A stretch of DNA of 64,000 bases from NCBI RefSeq assembly GCF_014202975.1, contig NZ_JACHHZ010000001.1, positions 124,001-188,000 of the forward strand, in the 5' to 3' direction. The notes under the pieces are model-generated. The model did no database searches. It was not told the DNA's origin and was given only the letters and a program-made list of their open reading frames with translations. A program made the translations under genes and the position numbers. The DNA is from Povalibacter uvarum. GTDB lineage: Bacteria; Pseudomonadota; Gammaproteobacteria; Steroidobacterales; Steroidobacteraceae. Positions 8,762 through 16,681 of this stretch are shown piece after piece (the first letter of the stretch is position 1; each line of letters opens with the position of its first letter).

Positions 8762-10179
8762 GCAGCACCCAACTGGCGGAACGACTGTCGTCGCTCGCGC
8801 ATGGAATCGCGGGGTTCATCAGCGGTTACCTGCAGGATCGCGACGACTTCGGGATGCGTTCGTTCTATGGCGAGGCTTTCTCGCTCGCACTGCTGCAGCG
8901 GACGGGATTGTTGACCAGTGATACGGAAGCAAAGCTGCTACGCGCCTTCGACGCGAAAGACCGCACCCACTGGCAGTATCACTGGGAGTTCAACCACTAC
9001 GGCATGCTCGAAGCGGGGCGTCTGCGTGCCCCTCTCGAGTTTCGTAACACGCCGGCCACCAACTGGACACTCCTGCGAGCCAACGTCCGTGTGCGCGCGG
9101 ACGAGGATGGCGTGCGTGGATCCGAGGAGGCTGAAGAAAAAATCGAGCGAATGCAGTGTGAGTCGGGCCTGATCCTGGACGATCGCGGCGTGCGCTCATT
9201 CCAGTATCACTGCTTCTCGGCGGCGATGTTGTTCGAGCTGCATCGGGAAACCGGACGCGAGCGCTTCCTGCAGGCGTTCCTGGCGGCCGTCTCGTTCATC
9301 CGCAATTTCATTCTGCCGAATGGCGACGCGCTCTATGTGGGGCGCGGACAGCAGCAATCGTTCGGCTATGCGTCACTGGCGTACATCCTCGCAGCGGCCT
9401 ACTCGAAGACGGGCGACGCCACGATCCTCGGTGACCTGCAGAGGGTGATCGCCTATGTGTGTTCGTTCGTTCGTGCCGACGGTTCTCTGCCGCTCGTCAT
9501 GAGAGCGGGCGATGAACCTTTGCCGCACCCGGACGCGCCACATCGCGATCAACGGTATCCCGGCTGGTACGCGTACAACAATTACTTCGACTATTTGCCG
9601 TTCGCCGGCGTGTTCCTCGCGAAGGCCGCGGCTGTACTGAATGAAGCCCCGGCGGGGCGTGCGGTCGAGAGTGAGCCGAAGTCCTACCGGGATCGCGACT
9701 TTCTCAAGATCGTCAGCGGTACGACGATCGCCGTGCTGGGACGGACGGGTGGCTACTGGACGAACGATTTGCCGGTGCCGTACGTGTACCGCGGCGACAG
9801 GGTTCGTACGAGTTGCTACGGCGGCGAGCAGTTCGGCGGCGGGATCTACACGACTGGCGGCATTCCTCTGCCGATCTCGCGCGGCGGGCGATCGCTTCGC
9901 TGGCGCTCGTGGAGCTGCTTTCTCGGCAATCGGCTGATCGTGATCGCGCCGCTGGGCGTGCTCATCCGCCGCTTCAGCATCCACGACGGTCGCGTCGAAA
10001 TCGACAACCAGTTGTTCTCTCCGTTCAAGCTGCGCGATCGGTATCTGTTGTCAGACGACGTACGCGTCGCGCATTCCGAGTACCCGCTCGTCGCCGCCGG
10101 CACCGAGTACTGTGCGAGTGGACCGCTGCGAGCGGTGGAGTCCAATCGAGTGGGCAGGATCGTGCTGGAGTTCCCTTAA
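8758..10179 (+). CDS. EPS-locus protein resembling (alpha/alpha) toroid polysaccharide lyases; function uncertain
   Basis: 473 aa, no signal peptide. The first ~310 residues are helical with Trp/Tyr/His-rich turns (HWQYHWEFNHYGM, GRGQQQSFGYASLAYIL, YNNYFDYLPFAGVFLAKAAA). They resemble the alpha/alpha-barrel of glucuronyl hydrolases and heparinase- or alginate-lyase-type enzymes. The rest is beta-rich (SGTTIAVLGRTGGYW onward), like the beta-sandwich of those lyases. Lack of a signal peptide is odd for a lyase and suggests a cytoplasmic or non-catalytic role. ATG 8758 overlaps the previous stop; ATG 8749 is an alternative. The next gene starts on the base after its stop. The lyase resemblance is inference. 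Confidence 0.72.
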   Translation: MSSTQLAERLSSLAHGIAGFISGYLQDRDDFGMRSFYGEAFSLALLQRTGLLTSDTEAKLLRAFDAKDRTHWQYHWEFNHYGMLEAGRLRAPLEFRNTPATNWTLLRANVRVRADEDGVRGSEEAEEKIERMQCESGLILDDRGVRSFQYHCFSAAMLFELHRETGRERFLQAFLAAVSFIRNFILPNGDALYVGRGQQQSFGYASLAYILAAAYSKTGDATILGDLQRVIAYVCSFVRADGSLPLVMRAGDEPLPHPDAPHRDQRYPGWYAYNNYFDYLPFAGVFLAKAAAVLNEAPAGRAVESEPKSYRDRDFLKIVSGTTIAVLGRTGGYWTNDLPVPYVYRGDRVRTSCYGGEQFGGGIYTTGGIPLPISRGGRSLRWRSWSCFLGNRLIVIAPLGVLIRRFSIHDGRVEIDNQLFSPFKLRDRYLLSDDVRVAHSEYPLVAAGTEYCASGPLRAVESNRVGRIVLEFP

Positions 10180-10935
10180 GTGAGCGTCAGCATCGTCATT
10201 CCGACATTCGCGCGACCAGCGCTGCTGCGCCGCCTGCTCGACAGCATCCTGCTGCAGACACATCCGGCCTACGAGGTGATCGTGGTCGACGACTGCTCGC
10301 CGCAGACGGATGAGTACGAGAACCTGCGGAAGGAGTACTCCGGCCGCTTTGCGCAGTTCAGTTTCCTGCGCAATCCTGGCAATCGCGGGGCGCCGTTCAG
10401 CCGCAATCGAGGTATCCGCGAAGCCAGGTATGAGCTCGTCGCGCTGGTCGACGATGACGATGAATGGCTGCCGCAGAAGCTCGAGCGGCAGTTGCGGATC
10501 TTTGGGCAGGAGCCCGAGCGGGTCGGTCTCGTCTATACGTGGACCGACGTGGTCGAACGCGGCGAACGCACGCCGTTCTACCGTTCTTCGATCGAAGGGG
10601 CGTGCCTGCGGCAGCTCGTCTCCGAATGCTTCATCCCATCGCCGTCGGTGATGTTGCGCAAGAACGCATTGCTGGATGCCGGTCTCTTCGACGAACAGAT
10701 GCCGAGCTGTCAGGACTGGGACATGTGGACGCGCGTCGTCGATCGTGGCTACGAGGTGCGTGTCGCACGCGAAGCGCTGACGCTGTATCACAAACAGGAA
10801 GGAGCTTCGATCGGTACGTCGCCGCGTGCCAGGACCGGCTACGTCATGTACTACCGCAAGCATCTGTGGAAGCTGGTGAGACTTCGCCAGTGGCGACATC
10901 TGGTGCGCTTTGCGCGGATGGCGGTGCAGGGATGA
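10180..10935 (+). CDS. Glycosyltransferase family 2
   Basis: 251 aa GT-A enzyme. VSIVIPTFARPALLRRLLDS is at the N-terminus, VIVVDDCSP at about residues 33-41 and the DDDDEW motif at 91-96. The C-terminal region contains QDWDMWTRVVDRG, the usual acceptor-side motif of this family. The GTG start lies directly after the preceding stop. ATGA overlap with the polymerase-like gene places it firmly in the EPS operon. The sugar added is not predictable. Confidence 0.88.
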   Translation: MSVSIVIPTFARPALLRRLLDSILLQTHPAYEVIVVDDCSPQTDEYENLRKEYSGRFAQFSFLRNPGNRGAPFSRNRGIREARYELVALVDDDDEWLPQKLERQLRIFGQEPERVGLVYTWTDVVERGERTPFYRSSIEGACLRQLVSECFIPSPSVMLRKNALLDAGLFDEQMPSCQDWDMWTRVVDRGYEVRVAREALTLYHKQEGASIGTSPRARTGYVMYYRKHLWKLVRLRQWRHLVRFARMAVQG

Positions 10936-12203
10936 GCGGCACGTTGTCCATTCCGCTGTGGGTGGCGTTTCTCGTCCTCTGCCCGGTGCTCGATATCAGC
11001 GGGCACTTCGTCTACCTGCCCGAGGCCTGTCTCTATCTGATGGCCGGCTATCGCCTGCTGGTGCGATTTCCCGAAGCCGCGTGGACCGATGCAGAACGCT
11101 ACAGACGGCGCATCCGCAACGCGCACATCGCGTATGCGGCGCTTTTTGCCGGCGCCGCGGCGCTGACCGCATTCCTGGCGGAGCAGTCGGTGAACAACTA
11201 CGACGTGTTCATGTTCCGCAACATTCTTCAGGCGCTCTGCTGCGTCTGGCTGCTGGGCGGCCGGTTGCGCAGCATCGAATCCGCCGCGGCGGAGACGATC
11301 GTGTTTCGCACCATCCTCGTGCTCAGCGTACCCGCGCTCGTCGTCTATCTGCAGGCATTCGATCTCTTCTCGATGCGTTCGCTGGTGGTGAGTCTCTACA
11401 AGCCCCAGTTCTTCTTTCTCGGCGCGCTGGACTTCGCCGGGTTCCGGTACACCTCGGTCTTCAAGGACTTCTTCACAGCCGCCGTGTACTTCACGCTGCT
11501 GTCGGCGTTCGTGTTTCACTTCTTCCTGCGGACGCAGCTCGGAATGGCGCACCGCGCCTGCCTGCTGATCCTGCTCGTGATGATCTACGGCGCGCAGCTT
11601 TTCGTTGCCCGGACCAGTCTGATCATGACCCCGATGATGCTCGCGGCGATTGCTCTGTTCGCCGCACCGCGGGGCACAGGCGTCGTGCTCAAGCGTCTCA
11701 TGCCCGCCGGTGCCGTGGCAGGCGTGCTGGCAGTGATCGCGCTCGGTTGGCTGATGAGCAGCGGCCTGGTCAACGCGAGCTGGGCGAAGGAGGGGCTGAT
11801 CGTTTTCTCGCCTGATAGGGCGGATCAATCCTCGTCATTGTCGGTCATGCAGAGCTGGCACGAGCAGATGTTTCGACAAGCTTTCGGCGGTGAATTCTCC
11901 CTGCTTGCGCCGCGTCACGCGTATTTGCTGACCGAAGTCTCCGATCCCGGCGTCTACACCGACAGCTTCTACGGGCAGGAACTCTACCGCTACGGCATCT
12001 ACGGTGCCATCGCGTACATCGCCTATGTCCTGTTGATGCTTCGCGCGTCGCTGCCCGTCAGCCGGATGGTCGCGATTGTCGTGATCGCACTGGTCATCAT
12101 GAACTACAAGGGCGGCAATACGTTCTTCATGCCGAAGACGCTGTATATGTACGCGCTCATCCTCGCGTTCGTGCCGCTGATCGAGCTGCGGGGACGACGA
12201 TGA
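10932..12203 (+). CDS. O-antigen/EPS polymerase-like membrane protein (Wzy type)
   Basis: 423 aa with about 10-11 hydrophobic segments and a larger polar loop (about residues 295-345, from the FSPDRADQSS stretch to TDSFYGQEL), the layout of Wzy polymerases. Sequence conservation in this class is low, so the call rests on topology and on context beside the flippase and glycosyltransferases. The start at 10932 overlaps the GT2 stop (ATGA); the longer upstream frame is not used. The stop overlaps the next GT4 gene (ATGA). It is expected to join repeat units in the periplasm. Confidence 0.82.
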   Translation: MSGTLSIPLWVAFLVLCPVLDISGHFVYLPEACLYLMAGYRLLVRFPEAAWTDAERYRRRIRNAHIAYAALFAGAAALTAFLAEQSVNNYDVFMFRNILQALCCVWLLGGRLRSIESAAAETIVFRTILVLSVPALVVYLQAFDLFSMRSLVVSLYKPQFFFLGALDFAGFRYTSVFKDFFTAAVYFTLLSAFVFHFFLRTQLGMAHRACLLILLVMIYGAQLFVARTSLIMTPMMLAAIALFAAPRGTGVVLKRLMPAGAVAGVLAVIALGWLMSSGLVNASWAKEGLIVFSPDRADQSSSLSVMQSWHEQMFRQAFGGEFSLLAPRHAYLLTEVSDPGVYTDSFYGQELYRYGIYGAIAYIAYVLLMLRASLPVSRMVAIVVIALVIMNYKGGNTFFMPKTLYMYALILAFVPLIELRGRR

Positions 12204-13381
12204 GAGTGCTGTTTCTCACGCCCCAGTTGCCGCATCCGGTCGTGAGCGGTGGAGTGATCAAGAGCCGCAAGCTCATCGAGCACTTCGCGGATCGGCACGA
12301 AGTGCATGTCTGCAGCCTGCTGAAGGGACGGGACGCGGACCACGTCGATGATTTTCGCTCGCGCGTGCCCCTCGCTGGTTTCCACAGCACGCCGGTCGAC
12401 TCGGCGCGGTCGGCGATCAATCTGCTGCGCAGCTTCGTGGCGGGTGTGCCGCTCAGCGTCTTCCGGAATCGCTGCGCACAGATGCGCGATCACATCGCGA
12501 AGATCATCGCGTCGTTCGACGTCGTGTTCGTCGATCACTTCCTGATGTTCCAGTACGTGCCGGCCTCCTATGGCGGCCGCATCGTGCTCCATCAGCACAA
12601 CGCCGAGTACGTCATGTGGGAGCGCTATGCACAGGTCCATGCGAGTGTGCCGTATCGCATGGCCGCACAGTCCGAGTCCCGCCGGATCCGCGCCTACGAA
12701 CGTGCGATTGGTCTGCGCGCCAGCCGTGTCCTGGCGGCGCCGAATGACGTGGAAGCACTGGCGGCGATCGGTGTGCCGCGCGAGCGCTTCGTCGAGACGC
12801 TGCATCTTGGCGACGAAGCACTGCTGGCGCGGCCAGACGTCGAGTTCGAGGATACGCAGCCTCGTTTGCTGTACGTCGGCTCTCTTGATTGGGAAGCGAA
12901 TCGGGACGGATTGCTCTGGTTCCTGCGCGAGGTCTGGCCGACGTTGCTGGAGCGGCGCGGCGATCTGCAACTCGTAGTCGCGGGGCGCAACCCCGGTGAG
13001 GAACTGACGGCGGAGGCGGCGCGGACGCGCGGCGTGCAGTTGCTCGGCTTCGTCGAGGACCTGGAGTCGCTCTATGCCACGTCGCGGGTGTTCATTGCGC
13101 CGCTGCGTTTCGGCAGCGGCATCAAGGTGAAGGTGATCAACGCGTTGTATCGCGGGCTGCCGGTGGTGACCACAGATGTTGGAGTCGAGGGATTGGCAGC
13201 GGTATCGGGGCGGGACTTGCTGATCTCGGACGACGCGTCTGCGATGTCAGGCGGAATTCTCGAGCTTCTCGACGACTCGTTGCGCTGGTCGGTCATGCGC
13301 GACGCGGGCCGCGATCTCGCCCGGCGCGAGTATGGATGGGAACCGTCGCTGCGACGCGCGGAGGCCGCTCTTCATGATTGA
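12200..13381 (+). CDS. GT4 glycosyltransferase, exosortase-associated type, with altered E-x7-E motif
   Basis: 393 aa. The N-terminus MRVLFLTPQLPHPVVSGGVI resembles the exosortase-linked GT4 proteins. The C-terminal donor site reads FIAPLRFGSGIKVKVINALY, followed by RGLPVVTTDVG. In most relatives the position of Asn314 is a glutamate (usually VLEAL or similar), which contacts the donor ribose. Here it is Asn, which may alter donor binding or indicate a specialised subfamily. The start overlaps the polymerase gene by ATGA, and the end overlaps the WecG-like gene by 8 bases. Confidence 0.86.
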   Translation: MRVLFLTPQLPHPVVSGGVIKSRKLIEHFADRHEVHVCSLLKGRDADHVDDFRSRVPLAGFHSTPVDSARSAINLLRSFVAGVPLSVFRNRCAQMRDHIAKIIASFDVVFVDHFLMFQYVPASYGGRIVLHQHNAEYVMWERYAQVHASVPYRMAAQSESRRIRAYERAIGLRASRVLAAPNDVEALAAIGVPRERFVETLHLGDEALLARPDVEFEDTQPRLLYVGSLDWEANRDGLLWFLREVWPTLLERRGDLQLVVAGRNPGEELTAEAARTRGVQLLGFVEDLESLYATSRVFIAPLRFGSGIKVKVINALYRGLPVVTTDVGVEGLAAVSGRDLLISDDASAMSGGILELLDDSLRWSVMRDAGRDLARREYGWEPSLRRAEAALHD

Positions 13382-14084
13382 GTTCGCAGGATTGAAGTTT
13401 CGCGGACTGACGCTGGAGGACGTGTTCGAGACGCGCGCCGGCCTGACGCAGGTCGTGACCGTGAATGCCGAGTACATCGTGAGAGCGCACGAGAATCCGC
13501 GACTGCGGCAGATCATCGACGATGCGATCGCGACATTCGACGGACAGGTGCCTTATCTGTGCGCGCGTTGGCGACATCCGCGTACGAAGTTCGAGAAGAT
13601 CCCCGGGTCGGAGCTGATCTATGACCTTTGTTCGCATGCGGCCGCGAATGCGGAGCGAATCTACTTGCTGGGCGGATCGGAGCAGAGCAATCGGGCGGCG
13701 GCCCGCAAGCTGCGTGAGCTGTATCCGGGGCTGCAGGTGGAAGGCCATTCGCCGGCACAGATGGCCTATCCCTTCTCGCCGGAAGTGAATCGCGACCTCC
13801 TGCGGCGGATCGAGGCGTTTGCTCCTCACCATCTGATGGTCGCGTTCGGTGCCCTCAAGCAGGATTTCTGGATCGACGACCAGCGCCAGGCACTCGCCGC
13901 GATGGGCGTTCGGCTGGCGGCGGGGATCGGCGGGACGCTGGACATGGTGAGCGGGCAACTGCGTCGAGCGCCGAAATGGATGCAAACGCTGGGCCTCGAA
14001 GGTGTCTACCGGCTGGTGCGGGAGCCGAAACTGTTTCGGGTAAAGCGACTGATCACCAGCGCGAGATTCTTCCGCTATGTGTAG
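13374..14084 (+). CDS. WecG/TagA/CpsF family glycosyltransferase
   Basis: 236 aa. Conserved features are TVNAEYIVRA near residue 27, the ATFDGQVPYL segment (DG motif), and GGTLDMVSGQLRRAPKWMQ followed by LGLEGVYRLVREP near the C-terminus, the hallmark of this family. Members transfer ManNAc-type sugars onto a lipid-linked acceptor. ATG 13374 is the start that keeps the family N-terminus; it overlaps the previous gene by 8 bases. The stop overlaps the GH26 gene by 8 bases. Confidence 0.9.
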   Translation: MIEFAGLKFRGLTLEDVFETRAGLTQVVTVNAEYIVRAHENPRLRQIIDDAIATFDGQVPYLCARWRHPRTKFEKIPGSELIYDLCSHAAANAERIYLLGGSEQSNRAAARKLRELYPGLQVEGHSPAQMAYPFSPEVNRDLLRRIEAFAPHHLMVAFGALKQDFWIDDQRQALAAMGVRLAAGIGGTLDMVSGQLRRAPKWMQTLGLEGVYRLVREPKLFRVKRLITSARFFRYV

Positions 14085-15039
14085 TTCCGCGCTTCGATCG
14101 GTCCTCAGCGCCGCGATCATCTCGCTGTCATCGCCGTCGCTGGCGCAGGTGAATGTCAACGGTTCGCCGGCTGAGGTTCTCCAGCGGTTGCAATCCTCCA
14201 CAACCCTGCGCGGCATGCATGACACGCTCGGCGGAGAACAGGCAACGGGATTCGCATACGTCGAACGCGCGTGCGGCCAGCGCCCGCAGTTGTGGAGCGG
14301 CGACTTTGGCTACTCGCGGCATCCGAACGATCACGTCGACTACCGACACGCGACCATCGGCAAGGCAATCATGCTGGCGCGCGGCGGCACGCTGATCACG
14401 CTGAGCTGGCACCAGTGCAATCCCGTGATCGACGAGCCCTGCACCTTCACCGGCGGCGTCCAGGCCCCGCTTACAAAGGAACAGTGGCGAGACCTGCTGA
14501 CGCAAGGTACCTCACTTCATCGGCGCTGGCAGAAGCAGATGAACAGGCTTGCCGTCGAGCTCAAGAGGCTGAAGGCGGCCGGTGTGACCGTAATGCTCCG
14601 TCCCTATCACGAGGGCAATATTCCGGGATTCTGGTGGGCGAGCGGGGATGCACAGAACCACAAGGAGCTGTGGCGGCAGTTGCACGAGTACTTTGGCGCG
14701 ACGCTCGGGCTCGACAACCTGCTGTGGGTCTGGTCGGTCAGCTATCACCCGAAGTACTGGGCGCACGTCGACGACTACTATCCCGGCGACGAAGTCGTGG
14801 ACGTCGTGGGTGTCGATATTTATCCACCTACCAAGGAGGGTATTCCCGCGTTCGACGTCGCGTGGCGAACCCTGCGGGAGGTGGCTCCTTCGAAGCCACT
14901 GGCTCTGTCGGAAGTGAGTCGATTGCCGAATGCGCAGGAACTGGAGCGCCGGCCATGGGCCTACGTCGTCCCGTGGGGTGTGAATATGTTACGGCGCGAC
15001 AATCCCGCTCGTAACATCTGTGACTTCTACGGGAAGTAG
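14077..15039 (+). CDS. Secreted glycoside hydrolase family 26 (beta-mannanase-like)
   Basis: 320 aa with a signal peptide (residues 1-23, cleavage near SLA-Q). The mature protein is a TIM-barrel GH26. The proton donor is Glu179 in RPYHEG, the nucleophile Glu279 in ALSEVS, and the conserved aromatic cluster is GFWWASGD. GH26 enzymes cut beta-1,4-mannan or related beta-glucans. Inside an EPS operon such an enzyme usually trims or releases the polymer made by the same locus, so the EPS backbone may contain beta-linked mannose or glucose; that is inference. It overlaps the WecG-like gene by 8 bases. Confidence 0.87.
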   Translation: MCSSALRSVLSAAIISLSSPSLAQVNVNGSPAEVLQRLQSSTTLRGMHDTLGGEQATGFAYVERACGQRPQLWSGDFGYSRHPNDHVDYRHATIGKAIMLARGGTLITLSWHQCNPVIDEPCTFTGGVQAPLTKEQWRDLLTQGTSLHRRWQKQMNRLAVELKRLKAAGVTVMLRPYHEGNIPGFWWASGDAQNHKELWRQLHEYFGATLGLDNLLWVWSVSYHPKYWAHVDDYYPGDEVVDVVGVDIYPPTKEGIPAFDVAWRTLREVAPSKPLALSEVSRLPNAQELERRPWAYVVPWGVNMLRRDNPARNICDFYGK

Positions 15040-15088
15040 TCTGCGCGCCGGCGCATTGTTGTAGCGCACCCTTCACGGAAAACAACGA

Positions 15089-16672
15089 ATGAGTGTGCAC
15101 GCACCCCAACTTGCCCCGGTCTATCGGCTCCCGCCCGTCGCGTGGATCGCCTTCGTTCTGGCTGCAGCCGGTGTCTGCTTTGCGTCCTACGACGCCGTGG
15201 TCGACATGTGGACGACATGGCAGACGCGCGAGGAGTACAGCCACGGCGTGCTGATCCCGATCATCGCTGCGTTTCTCGTCTGGCAGCAGCGCGACGTGCT
15301 GGAACGCAACCAGTACAGCGGCTCGTGGTGGGGTGTCGCTCTCGTTTCTTCCGGGTTGCTGCTGTCGTTTCTCGGTGCAGTCGCGACTCTTTACGTACTG
15401 CAGCAGTACGCGCTGCTTCTGCTTATCTACGGCCTGGTCGTCGCCTTCGGCGGGTGGAGTCTCGCGAAAGCATTGCAGGCACCGTTGCTGATGCTGATCT
15501 TCATGGTGCCGCTGCCGGCGTTCCTGCTGCACAACATGTCGTCGGAGCTGCAGCTGCTGTCTTCGCAGATCGGGGTCTGGGTCGTGCGGCTGTTCGGCAT
15601 CAGCGTCTTCGTCGAAGGAAACGTCATCGATCTGGGCGTCTACAAACTGCAGGTGGCGGAGGCGTGCGACGGTTTGCGCTATCTGTTTCCGTTGATGACT
15701 CTGGGCTTCCTGATGGCCTATTTCTTCAAGGTCGCGCTGTGGAAGCGCATCACGCTGTTCCTGCTCGCCATTCCCGTCACGATCCTGATGAACAGCATTC
15801 GCATAGGCATCATCGGCGTGATGGTGGAGCACTGGGGAACGTCGATGGCGGAGGGATTCCTGCACGACTTCCAGGGCTGGGTGGTGTTCATGGTGAGCGC
15901 CGCCGTGATGCTGGTGGCAATGATCCTTCTTTCCCGGATCGGCAGCGATCGTCGCCCATGGCGCGAAGTATTCGGACTGGAGCTGCCGGCATCGACTGAG
16001 CGCGACGCGCAACGCGTCGAGCTGCCGCTGCCCAAGCCCTTCGTCGGAGCGATGTTGCTGGTCGTGGCATTCGCGGCGGCTGTCACTGCGTTGCCGGAAC
16101 GGGTTGAAGCCTTGCAGGCGCGGCAGTCGTTTGCCGCCTTCCCGATGCAGATCGATGAATGGAACGGACGCCGCACGCCCATGGAACAGATCTATCTCGA
16201 TACCCTCAAGCTCGACGACTACGTCATGGCTGACTTTGTGCGCGATGGTCGCGATGTGACGAACCTGTATGTCGCCTGGTACGACTCGCAGCAGGCGGGA
16301 CAGTCCGCGCATTCGCCGCGTTCGTGCCTGCCGGGCGGCGGCTGGCGGATCACGCGACTCGATCAAGCCGGCATTGCCAACGCCTGGGTCAATGGACGGG
16401 AACTGCGGGTCAATCGCGCGCAGATCGAGCTCGGTGACCAGAAGCAGCTCGTCTACTACTGGTTCCAGCAGCGCGGTCGGATCATCACGAACGAGTACAT
16501 GGTGAAGTGGTACCTGTTCCTCGATTCGCTGCTGCGCCATCGGACCGACGGCGCGCTCGTGAGGGTCATCACGCCGGTGCGGCCGGGCGAGCAGGTCGCC
16601 GCAGCCGAACAGCGTCTCGCTGCTTTCACGGCGAACGTCGCGGAGCAGCTCCCTCGATACATTCCGAACTGA
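15089..16672 (+). CDS. xrtD: Exosortase with fused EpsI domain, XrtD (VPLPA-CTERM) type
   Basis: 527 aa. The N-terminal ~290 residues are a multi-pass membrane exosortase. The cysteine transpeptidase triad is visible as Cys193 (VAEACDGLRYLFP), Arg238 (MNSIRIGIIG) and His259 (FLHDFQGW). Residues ~310-527 form a periplasmic EpsI domain containing HSPRSCLPGGGW (408-419). Exosortases cleave C-terminal sorting tails and pass proteins to the cell surface. The fused architecture plus a VPLPA-CTERM protein at 25077 points to the XrtD subtype. It lies 49 bases after the GH26 gene and 9 bases before the WecA-like gene. Confidence 0.92.
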   Translation: MSVHAPQLAPVYRLPPVAWIAFVLAAAGVCFASYDAVVDMWTTWQTREEYSHGVLIPIIAAFLVWQQRDVLERNQYSGSWWGVALVSSGLLLSFLGAVATLYVLQQYALLLLIYGLVVAFGGWSLAKALQAPLLMLIFMVPLPAFLLHNMSSELQLLSSQIGVWVVRLFGISVFVEGNVIDLGVYKLQVAEACDGLRYLFPLMTLGFLMAYFFKVALWKRITLFLLAIPVTILMNSIRIGIIGVMVEHWGTSMAEGFLHDFQGWVVFMVSAAVMLVAMILLSRIGSDRRPWREVFGLELPASTERDAQRVELPLPKPFVGAMLLVVAFAAAVTALPERVEALQARQSFAAFPMQIDEWNGRRTPMEQIYLDTLKLDDYVMADFVRDGRDVTNLYVAWYDSQQAGQSAHSPRSCLPGGGWRITRLDQAGIANAWVNGRELRVNRAQIELGDQKQLVYYWFQQRGRIITNEYMVKWYLFLDSLLRHRTDGALVRVITPVRPGEQVAAAEQRLAAFTANVAEQLPRYIPN

Positions 16673-16681
16673 GGCTTCCGG

